A stretch of DNA of 8,377 nt from an uncultured Eubacteriales bacterium (GTDB taxonomy: Bacteria > Bacillota > Clostridia > Lachnospirales > Lachnospiraceae), in contig CASEDW010000077.1 of NCBI GenBank assembly GCA_949286775.1, positions 1-8,377 on the forward strand, read 5' to 3'. Positions 1-5,028 of this stretch are shown one piece after another; the stretch's first letter is position 1; every line of letters begins with the position of its first letter. The notes beneath the pieces were generated by a model. That model worked only from the letters and a program-made list of their open reading frames with translations. It was not told where the DNA came from and made no database searches. A program made the translations under genes and the position numbers.

Positions 1-262
1 GTATTTATAGCAGTTTTCTAAAGTAGTGCTGGACATCTCGCCAACGGTTATAATCTCGGCGTCGGTGCCGAAAGTGGCTTCGTTAAGCTCTTTAAGATAT
101 TTGTGTATATTAGGACCGTCGGTATAGTATTTTCTTCCGTCGCCTGTCATATCGTCTTTAAACTCACCCTTGCTTATGAGGTTGATGACATCGAAGCGGA
201 AGCCCTTTACGCCTTTGCTTATCCAGAAACGTATTATCTTTTGAACTTCACGCGTACCTCAT
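1..262 (-). pseudogene. treC: Broken alpha,alpha-phosphotrehalase (trehalose-6-phosphate hydrolase), 5' deletion, 3' beyond window
   Basis: The intact enzyme is a cytoplasmic GH13 hydrolase that splits trehalose 6-phosphate, delivered by the PTS, into glucose and glucose 6-phosphate. Reading leftward from 249, 83 open codons match its central part. They include GFRFDVINLISK with the nucleophile Asp (codon 192-190), GDGRKYYTDGPNIH, and TVGEMSSTTLEN with the acid/base Glu (39-37). Upstream a good ribosome site (AGGGAGGGA, 268-276) precedes an ATG at 262-260, but that frame reads only M-R-Y-A before TGA at 250-248. GAG GTA CGC (260-252) would encode the family's E-V-R, which lies just before the conserved segment at about residue 180 of the Bacillus enzyme, and it sits one base out of frame. 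About 180 N-terminal residues are therefore missing, including the start of the TIM barrel, together with a 1-nt shift. The remainder shows no further damage, so the event is recent or an assembly error. The rest of the gene lies left of the window. Confidence 0.85.
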
Positions 263-280
263 GATTATCCCTCCCTGAAA

Positions 281-296
281 ACATGTTTAAACAAGT
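281..296. promoter_or_regulatory. TreR-type operator, treC-proximal copy
   Basis: ACATGTTTAAACAAGT contains the perfect 10-bp palindrome TGTTTAAACA (284-293). It fits the GT-N-TA-N-AC pattern bound by HutC-subfamily GntR repressors, to which TreR belongs. It lies just upstream of the treC ribosome site, so bound protein would block an elongating polymerase. It is the exact reverse complement of the copy at 314-329. Assignment to TreR is inferred from position and family. Confidence 0.75.
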
Positions 297-303
297 TAAT
301 TGT

Positions 304-332
304 AGAATGGCACACTTGTTTAAACATGTCAA
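304..332 (-). promoter_or_regulatory. Probable treC promoter
   Basis: On the minus strand a perfect -35 box TTGACA occupies 332-327. With a 17-bp spacer the -10 would be CATTCT (309-304), which is weak. A better-looking TACAAT (304-299) is 22 bp away, too far for normal spacing. The -35 is convincing but the -10 is uncertain. An operator fills the spacer, as expected of a tightly repressed, inducible promoter. Confidence 0.45.
314..329. promoter_or_regulatory. TreR-type operator, promoter-proximal copy
   Basis: ACTTGTTTAAACATGT contains the palindrome TGTTTAAACA (317-326) and is the exact reverse complement of the copy at 281-296. The two centres are 33 bp apart, about three helical turns, so two dimers would sit on the same face of the DNA. 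This copy overlaps the treC -35 box and its spacer, and it ends 13 bp before the treR -35 box. It could therefore repress treC and also affect treR. Confidence 0.75.
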
Positions 333-342
333 TTGCTTTTTC

Positions 343-372
343 TTGACTTTTCGCATGTTAAGTACATATAAT
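343..372 (+). promoter_or_regulatory. treR sigma-A promoter
   Basis: TTGACT (343-348) and a perfect TATAAT (367-372) are separated by 18 bp, giving a start near 379 and a leader of about 90 nt. The stretch TTTTCGCAT in the spacer also occurs at 6561-6569 but is probably coincidental. Confidence 0.75.
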
Positions 373-441
373 ATGAGCAAAATACGAATGTTTTCAGTGA
401 TTTTGAGAGTGCGCAGCTTTGGAATTGCGACTGACTCATAG

Positions 442-468
442 ATGCAAACATCAAAGGAAGTGACATAA
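442..468 (+). other. Possible 8-codon leader frame overlapping the treR start
   Basis: ATG at 442 opens M-Q-T-S-K-E-V-T and stops at TAA 466-468, sharing its last A with the treR ATG (TAATG). The treR ribosome site lies inside it. No clear ribosome site precedes the 442 ATG, so it may be chance. If translated, it would couple to treR. Confidence 0.15.
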
Positions 469-1202
469 TGCCTCAGACAATATATGAATCAATTTACAGA
501 GATTTAAAACAGAAGATAGAGGACGGAATATACGGTTACTCGGAACTTTTGCCGTCAGAGCATGCGCTGATAAAGGATTATGACTGTTCGCGCAACACAG
601 TGCGGCGCGCTTTGGCTAACCTTGTTCATGACGGATATGTTCAGACGATACAGGGAAAGGGAGTGCGCTGTATATTCAAACCGGTGGATCAGACTTCGTA
701 TACTATAGGAAATATAGAATCATTCCATGAATCTTCCCTGAGAAATAATCAGACGGGACGTACCCGCGTCGTTCTGTTTACGGAGCTTACTGCTGATGAA
801 AAGATAGAGGCAAGAACAGGATTCGCCAGAGGATCAGAGCTTTATTATATACAGCGAGTGCATTATTTAAATGACAAACCTCTGATACTTAACCACAACT
901 ATTTTCTAAAGGATGCCGTCCTGAATCTTACAAGTGAAATCGCGGAGGGCTCGATTTATGACTACATAGAAAATACGCTGGGCATGACCATAGTAAACAG
1001 TAAACGCGTTATAACGGTGGAAAAAGTGACGGAGATAGATGAAAAGTACCTTAATCTCAATGTGGAGGATTACAACTGCATGGCTGTGATAAGCAGCCAC
1101 ACTTATAACAGCGACGGCGTTATGTTTGAGTTTACGCAGTCAAGACATCGACCGGATTATTTCAGATTTTATGACAACGCGGTGCGAAAGATTCGGGGAT
1201 GA
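468..1202 (+). CDS. treR: Trehalose operon repressor, GntR family (HutC/UTRA type)
   Basis: This is a transcription factor that represses trehalose uptake and hydrolysis genes and is released by trehalose 6-phosphate (family knowledge). The 244-residue length is normal. Residues ~4-70 form the GntR winged helix: LPSEHALIKDY, then the recognition helix CSRNTVRRALANL, then the wing DGYVQTIQGKGV. Residues ~90-238 are a UTRA effector domain. Its later part, GSIYDYIENTLGM and the terminal FTQSRHRPDYFRFYD, closely resembles Bacillus TreR as I remember it. Start: AAAGGAAG (453-460) lies 7 nt before the ATG. The gene is intact although its presumed target treC is broken. Divergence from treC and the operator pair between the two genes support the assignment over other UTRA regulators. 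A hairpin follows the stop, so it is probably transcribed alone. Confidence 0.9.
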   Translation: MPQTIYESIYRDLKQKIEDGIYGYSELLPSEHALIKDYDCSRNTVRRALANLVHDGYVQTIQGKGVRCIFKPVDQTSYTIGNIESFHESSLRNNQTGRTRVVLFTELTADEKIEARTGFARGSELYYIQRVHYLNDKPLILNHNYFLKDAVLNLTSEIAEGSIYDYIENTLGMTIVNSKRVITVEKVTEIDEKYLNLNVEDYNCMAVISSHTYNSDGVMFEFTQSRHRPDYFRFYDNAVRKIRG

Positions 1203-1241
1203 AAAAGCATCAGTCAGAAATGGTTGATGCTTTATATTTGA
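1203..1241 (+). terminator. treR terminator-like hairpin
   Basis: AAAGCATCA (1204-1212) pairs perfectly with TGATGCTTT (1225-1233) across a 12-nt loop, one base after the treR stop region. The stem is AT-rich and is followed by ATATTTG rather than a clean T-run, so termination may be partial and could let transcription reach the next gene. Confidence 0.55.
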
Positions 1242-1277
1242 CTATAAAAATACAGAATCAGGAGAAAAATTTACAAA

Positions 1278-1832
1278 ATGACAGACATTAAACTTGTTTT
1301 GGCACAGAACAGCAGGAGAGAATATAAGAGGATAAAGAAATTATATAAAGAAGCCTTTCCGCCTGATGAAAGAGCTCCGTTTTTTCTGCTGAAAAAGAGA
1401 GCTGCCCGGAAAAAAGGAGATTCGTGGAATGTATACGACGGCAGCAAATGGATAGGATGGGCATATATGGTGACATATAAAGATCTTGCCTATTTAAACT
1501 ATCTGGCTATCGATAATTCTCAGAGAGGAAAAGGTTACGGCGTATACGTTATAGAAGAATTGAGAAAGATGTACGCCGGTAAGAAATTTTTTCTGGCGCT
1601 GGAGCAGCTTAATAAGAACGCTGAAAATTATGAGCAGAGAGTAAAAAGACATGCATTTTATGAAAGGTGCGGCCTTACAGATCTGCCGTATAAAATAAAA
1701 GAGGGAACCGTCGTATATTCGATAATGGGGACAGGCGAAACGGTAGAACCCGAAGAATACAGAGAAATGATGGATGATTTTCTGGGCGGATTTTTCACGC
1801 GGCTGATCGACACAAGAATATTGAAAGAGTAA
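1278..1832 (+). CDS. GNAT-family N-acetyltransferase, substrate unknown
   Basis: A predicted cytoplasmic acetyl-CoA-dependent acyltransferase of 184 residues, typical of a single GNAT domain. Residues 23-35 (YKEAFPPDERAPF) form the N-terminal helix motif of a GNAT subgroup common in Clostridia. LAYLNYLAIDNSQRGKGYG (70-88) is strand 4 plus motif A, with the R-G-K-G-Y-G loop that holds the acetyl-CoA pyrophosphate. HAFYERCGL (125-133) is motif B. The tail (~155-184) is acidic then basic and has no clear domain. The ribosome site AGGAG (1260-1264) is about 13 nt from the ATG, which is long, but no better start is visible and the N-terminal helix begins directly after this ATG. I see no distinct promoter, so it may depend on readthrough from treR. 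Neighbours do not reveal the substrate. Confidence 0.8.
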   Translation: MTDIKLVLAQNSRREYKRIKKLYKEAFPPDERAPFFLLKKRAARKKGDSWNVYDGSKWIGWAYMVTYKDLAYLNYLAIDNSQRGKGYGVYVIEELRKMYAGKKFFLALEQLNKNAENYEQRVKRHAFYERCGLTDLPYKIKEGTVVYSIMGTGETVEPEEYREMMDDFLGGFFTRLIDTRILKE

Positions 1833-1834
1833 AG

Positions 1835-1863
1835 TTGAGAAATATTTGATTTAATGTTATTTT
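1835..1863 (+). promoter_or_regulatory. Possible nudC promoter
   Basis: TTGAGA (1835-1840), a 17-bp spacer and TATTTT (1858-1863) make a moderate sigma-A promoter in the gap after the acetyltransferase gene. It would start transcription near 1870, about 118 nt before nudC. Confidence 0.4.
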
Positions 1864-1991
1864 ATCATTCAGAAGTCTATCAGCTGATGCGTGACGGCGT
1901 ATCTGACATGCATTGCATGAGCGATGAATATACTGCGGAAGAATTGCAGATGGAAGATAACGAAAAATTTACAGGAGAATGTGACAGATGA
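1854..1991 (+). CDS. Possible small protein, 45 residues, overlapping nudC start
   Basis: An ATG at 1854 opens 45 codons (M-L-F-Y-H-S-E-V-Y-Q and onward) ending in TGA at 1989-1991, which overlaps the nudC ATG as ATGA. An inner ATG at 1887 would give 34 residues (M-R-D-G-V-S-D-M-H) and lies downstream of the possible promoter at 1835-1863. The product would be strongly acidic (D-E-Y-T-A-E-E and M-E-D-N-E-K) with two or three cysteines, no membrane segment and no domain I recognise. Neither start has a good ribosome site. It is also in phase with the acetyltransferase gene upstream, separated by that gene's TAA and a TGA at 1836-1838, so it could be a decayed tail or chance. Its length and the stop/start overlap with nudC are the only positive signs. 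Confidence 0.3.
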   Translation: MLFYHSEVYQLMRDGVSDMHCMSDEYTAEELQMEDNEKFTGECDR

Positions 1992-2830
1992 TTCAAAATA
2001 TAGAACCTCACAAATTTCATAATGAGTACAGGCCGGAGGCGAAGCCGTCGCCTGAAAGCAGTGTACTCAGAATGAAAGGAAGAAATCCACTGGCGAGGGT
2101 TTTAGAAATAAATGGCGAAAAAAGAATGGAATTTCCAAAGGCAAAAGCTTTTGACACTGAAAAACTTGTTTATGCCTTCAGTATAGATGAAACTGAGTAT
2201 TTTCTTGATATAAGCGGAAGTACTGATGAGATCGAAGGATTCTCGTTTGACGAATTTAAAGGGTACAGAAGAGAGCTTGCAGAATCTCATATGTACGGGA
2301 TGATCGTCTTTACGGCGGATCATCTCAATCAATGGTATCTGATAAGCAGGCACTGCGGTTTTTGCGGCGCCGCGACAGTTCATTCAAAGAAAGAGCGGGC
2401 AATGCATTGCCCTAAATGCGGCAGAGAAATCTATCCGAGTATCATGCCGGCAGTTATCGTCGGAGTTAAGAACGGTGATAAGCTGCTGATGACAAAATAC
2501 AGAGGAAGAGATATCGCTTATTACGCGCTTATAGCCGGATTTGTGGAGATCGGCGAAACTCTTGAGGAATGCGTGGCAAGAGAAGTAATGGAGGAAACCG
2601 GTATAAAAGTAAAAAATATCAGATATTACAAATCGCAGCCATGGGGCATGGCCAGAGATTTGCTCGCGGGATTTTATTGCGAAGTGGACGGTGATGACGC
2701 TATTACGATTGATAGAAACGAACTTAAGCTTGCCGAGTGGGTAAACCGCGATGAGATAGAACTTCAGCCGGATGATTACAGCCTGACAAATGAAATGATG
2801 AAAACATTTAAGGAAGGCATCGAAAAATAA
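1988..2830 (+). CDS. nudC: NADH pyrophosphatase-type Nudix hydrolase (NudC family)
   Basis: The family cleaves NAD(H) to NMN(H) and AMP, and NudC of E. coli also removes NAD caps from RNA. The 280 residues show the NudC layout: an N-terminal domain (~1-115), a zinc ribbon with C123-x2-C126 and C141-x2-C144, then IYPSIMPAVIVGV entering the Nudix fold. The Nudix box runs from G184 to I206 with the GX5EX7REUXEEXGU pattern complete (E190, R198, E199, E202, E203, G205). The following NudC signature reads SQPWGMARDLLAGF (216-229). The usual form is SQPW-PFPxS, so the second half differs. A zinc ribbon plus SQPW separates it from generic Nudix enzymes. The start is set by ACAGGAG (1971-1977) about 10 nt before the ATG. 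The LOG gene follows 128 bp downstream, suggesting a shared theme of nucleotide turnover. NAD(H) as the true substrate is inferred. Confidence 0.85.
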   Translation: MIQNIEPHKFHNEYRPEAKPSPESSVLRMKGRNPLARVLEINGEKRMEFPKAKAFDTEKLVYAFSIDETEYFLDISGSTDEIEGFSFDEFKGYRRELAESHMYGMIVFTADHLNQWYLISRHCGFCGAATVHSKKERAMHCPKCGREIYPSIMPAVIVGVKNGDKLLMTKYRGRDIAYYALIAGFVEIGETLEECVAREVMEETGIKVKNIRYYKSQPWGMARDLLAGFYCEVDGDDAITIDRNELKLAEWVNRDEIELQPDDYSLTNEMMKTFKEGIEK

Positions 2831-2836
2831 ACGGAT

Positions 2837-2865
2837 TTGAGTATTTTGTGTATTTATGATAGCAT
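2837..2865 (+). promoter_or_regulatory. Possible promoter of the LOG-family gene
   Basis: TTGAGT (2837-2842) and TAGCAT (2860-2865) are 17 bp apart, with a TG one base before the -10 (extended -10). Transcription would start near 2872, leaving a leader of about 87 nt. Confidence 0.4.
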
Positions 2866-2870
2866 ATACA

Positions 2871-2889
2871 GATATCAATTAATGATATC
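2871..2889. repeat. 19-bp inverted repeat at the predicted start site of the LOG-family gene
   Basis: GATATCA (2871-2877) and TGATATC (2883-2889) are perfect inverted arms around 5 nt. A second weaker pair, GATCA (2892-2896) and TGATC (2909-2913) followed by TTTT, lies just downstream. The first could be an operator at the transcription start. The second resembles a weak terminator or attenuator. Both are AT-rich and short. Confidence 0.35.
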
Positions 2890-2958
2890 GGGATCAATAG
2901 TCTACTGCTGATCTTTTGAACCGGACATTATTGAAATACATGCAAAAGGAGATGTTAG

Positions 2959-3504
2959 ATGAAAGTTTGTGTATATTGCGCGGCAGGAGAGTATGTCGAC
3001 GAAAAATATAAAATAGCGATGAAAGAACTTGGACACAGCCTTGCGGATCATGGTCATGTGCTTGTGTTTGGCGGCGGAGCCGGAGGACTTATGGGAGCTG
3101 TCTTTAATGGCGTCAAGGAACACAATGGAACAGCCATAGGCGTAGTTCCTGATTTTATAAATGAATTTGAGCCTACAAATACAGGAGCTTTTAATATCAC
3201 GGTTCCTGATATGGCAACGCGAAAACTGATCATGGAAAAGAATTCAGACGCGTTTATTGTTGCCCCGGGCGGTATCGGAACATTTGATGAATTCTTTCAG
3301 TGTCTTACATTGAAAGAACTCAAAAGACATAACCATCCTATCATTATATTTAATTTTGAGCATTTCTATGACGACCTCATTACTTTTATGAATAAATGCA
3401 TAGAAAAGAAATTTATAAAGGAATCTGTTAGAGGTCTTGTCTGCATATGTACGACGGTAGATGAGATTTTTGAAAAACTGAAAGAGTTCGAAAACGCGAA
3501 ATAA
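2959..3504 (+). CDS. LOG-family (TIGR00730) nucleotide 5'-monophosphate phosphoribohydrolase
   Basis: A cytoplasmic Rossmann-fold enzyme of 181 residues, the normal length. The family cleaves the N-glycosidic bond of nucleoside monophosphates: plant and some bacterial members release cytokinins, and many bacterial members act on AMP or other NMPs. Visible motifs are GGGAGGLMG (38-46, phosphate-binding loop), MATRK (85-89, with the conserved Arg and Lys) and the signature PGGIGTFDE (103-111) with its catalytic Glu, followed by EFFQCLT and the HNHPIIIFN strand. Every signature residue is present, so it should be active. Some relatives were once mislabelled lysine decarboxylase, and nothing here supports that. 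A strong ribosome site AAGGAGAT (2946-2953) sets the start. The gene ends in a strong terminator. Cytokinin production cannot be inferred without a prenyltransferase neighbour, so base salvage or NMP turnover is likelier. Confidence 0.88.
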   Translation: MKVCVYCAAGEYVDEKYKIAMKELGHSLADHGHVLVFGGGAGGLMGAVFNGVKEHNGTAIGVVPDFINEFEPTNTGAFNITVPDMATRKLIMEKNSDAFIVAPGGIGTFDEFFQCLTLKELKRHNHPIIIFNFEHFYDDLITFMNKCIEKKFIKESVRGLVCICTTVDEIFEKLKEFENAK

Positions 3505-3561
3505 AAAAATCCCTCTGATGCGGTAAATGATATTTGTATCATCGCATCAGGGGGATTTTTT
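3505..3561. terminator. Bidirectional intrinsic terminator between convergent genes
   Basis: An A-run plus TCCCTCTGATGCG (to 3522) pairs with CGCATCAGGGGGA plus a T-run (3543-3561), with G-T wobbles only. A second perfect hairpin, ATGATA-tttg-TATCAT, caps it. It starts directly after the TAA of the LOG-family gene and lies 21 bp past the stop of the DHHW gene on the other strand. T-runs on both strands allow it to serve both operons. Confidence 0.9.
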
Positions 3562-3582
3562 ATGTCAGCTGTTATTCTTAAT

Positions 3583-5019
3583 TTAGTAAAACAGGTTGAG
3601 CATAGTCTCTGAATTAGCTTCTGATAAAGCGTCCGAGTTATTGAGGAACAGCACATCTTTGATGTTTTTGCTCTCGATAAAATCTATAAGGCTGCCCGTA
3701 TAATATCTGTAGTCAACGATATAAACATTCTGATAGTGATCTACCAAAAACGGCGCGAACGCGTTTCCGTATGATTCTTTGACCAGAAGTATGGACGAAC
3801 CGTCAGTAATGTTCGGATTGTGTATCTCCGTAAGCGCCTGGTCGCCTCCTAAGAACGCGCTGTACTTGGAACCGGCGCTGGAATTTGACATATCGTTTAC
3901 TACATTCAGCTCATATGTAGAGCCGTCGGCGTCCGTTACGGTTTCGTCGTTAGTACCCATCGGAATGTATCCGTATACGGTATCAGGATTGTTGGCAAGA
4001 GCCTCTGACTGATTACTGTACGAATAGAAAGTTCCGAGGAATCCCGGATACTGGACTTCTGTGAAATCAGAGAGCTCATGAGGCGTAAAGCCTTTTGCCT
4101 CGCAGAATTCAAGGTAAGCGTAATAAGCTCCGAGAGCCGTCCAGTGATGATCCGTGTTGTAGTAGATATATTCGGCGTTGTGATCTATAAGAGTATCCAG
4201 CACGGGAATCTGTATAACGCTCGGATCAAGCATACCGTTTATATAGTTGAACGCGTCGCGCACGCTTGAGCCGCCGAGATCTGACTGAATCGTCTCGTCA
4301 AGACATACGCTGAAGTTTGTCGGAGTAAGCATGTCATAGACATTTACGTCGGAATCCAAAGAAGCTCTTACTGTGTTTATCATCGAAGCGTAAGCGTCAG
4401 CGCCTCCCCGGTTGAAATAGTAGATTTCAAAACCTTTGTTGTCAGCTATATAGACTGTTCCGGCGACTTCAGGAGTGGCGTGAATCGTTCCGTCCGGAAG
4501 ATTTTCGTCTGCATTTTGTTCAGGAGTCTCGGGAGCCGGCGTTGCTGACGTATCGGAAGTCTGGTTTCCGGGGGTCTGAGGTTCAGGCGTAGCAGTAACT
4601 TCCTGTTCCGGTTTTGGCGTAACCGTCTTAACAGGAGCAGGCTGCGTCGGAGAATCAGGGATTTCATCGGCTACGTGATTTGTATTGCCGTATATCTCCT
4701 GAGTATGAAGGCCATAGAGACTTTCAATGCCGGAACCCATCGAAAGAAAAGCTTCCCTGAAGGGATAAGTATCCGAATACCATGTGCTTACGTCATTGAA
4801 GAAGCTTCCATCCCATATTCCTGAAAGAGACATCGAAGGAAATTCGGCGAGCTTTCTTTTTTCGAGTTCAGATGACGCCGGACGCAGAGGAATCAGAAGT
4901 CCGAGAACAAACAAAACCGCTGCGATCACTTCAAATGTATAAATCATGCGGATGTTCCATTTTTTGAGCTCTTTTTTCTTTTTATTCTTTAAACGAGTTT
5001 CAGTTTCTTGATTCATCAT
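3583..5019 (-). CDS. Membrane-anchored DHHW/AlgX-like (SGNH-type) protein, probable glycan O-acylation partner
   Basis: DHHW-family proteins resemble AlgJ/AlgX and act outside the membrane with an MBOAT partner to put acyl (usually acetyl) groups on polysaccharides. The 478 residues comprise a Lys/Arg-rich cytoplasmic start (9-20), one membrane anchor (~28-45), an AlgX-like segment (55-110, with YSDTYPFREAF), a Pro/Thr/Glu-rich spacer (~121-185) and the catalytic-type domain. That domain carries YYNTDHHWTALGAYYAY (D290, H291, H292, W293) and LLVKESYGNAFAPFL, where S416 matches the K-D/E-S-Y position of the family. AAAAGGAG (5023-5030) overlaps the MBOAT stop. It lies only 3 nt from the first ATG and 6 nt from the second (5016-5014), so the second Met may be the true start. 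The 9-nt gap to the MBOAT gene indicates one operon. Catalytic assignments are by family analogy. Confidence 0.85.
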   Translation of the reverse strand: MMNQETETRLKNKKKKELKKWNIRMIYTFEVIAAVLFVLGLLIPLRPASSELEKRKLAEFPSMSLSGIWDGSFFNDVSTWYSDTYPFREAFLSMGSGIESLYGLHTQEIYGNTNHVADEIPDSPTQPAPVKTVTPKPEQEVTATPEPQTPGNQTSDTSATPAPETPEQNADENLPDGTIHATPEVAGTVYIADNKGFEIYYFNRGGADAYASMINTVRASLDSDVNVYDMLTPTNFSVCLDETIQSDLGGSSVRDAFNYINGMLDPSVIQIPVLDTLIDHNAEYIYYNTDHHWTALGAYYAYLEFCEAKGFTPHELSDFTEVQYPGFLGTFYSYSNQSEALANNPDTVYGYIPMGTNDETVTDADGSTYELNVVNDMSNSSAGSKYSAFLGGDQALTEIHNPNITDGSSILLVKESYGNAFAPFLVDHYQNVYIVDYRYYTGSLIDFIESKNIKDVLFLNNSDALSEANSETMLNLFY

Positions 5020-5028
5020 AATCTCCTT

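Noticed and set aside
1..300. Insertion-sequence disruption as the cause of the broken treC.
   Set aside because: There is no terminal inverted repeat, target duplication or transposase sequence at the junction. The upstream regulatory region is intact and directly abuts the gene's interior, which fits a simple deletion.
431..442. The 12-mer CTGACTCATAGA here recurs at 7549-7560, suggesting a dispersed repeat or attachment site.
   Set aside because: A few 12-base matches are expected by chance in a window of this size. The flanks do not match and no mobile gene lies between them.
2384..2878. Minus-strand open frame of 164 codons opposite nudC.
   Set aside because: It lies antisense within a clear NudC gene, has no ribosome site or domain, and its composition is that of a shadow frame.
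2959..3504. Lysine decarboxylase, an old label for this protein family.
   Set aside because: The GGGxxGLMG and PGGxGTxxE motifs are those of LOG-type phosphoribohydrolases. No pyridoxal-phosphate decarboxylase features are present.
4446..4667. Minus-strand Arg/Leu-rich frame of 73 codons inside the DHHW gene.
   Set aside because: It is the shifted reading of the Pro/Thr/Glu spacer, and its repetitive R-L-L composition follows from that low-complexity DNA.
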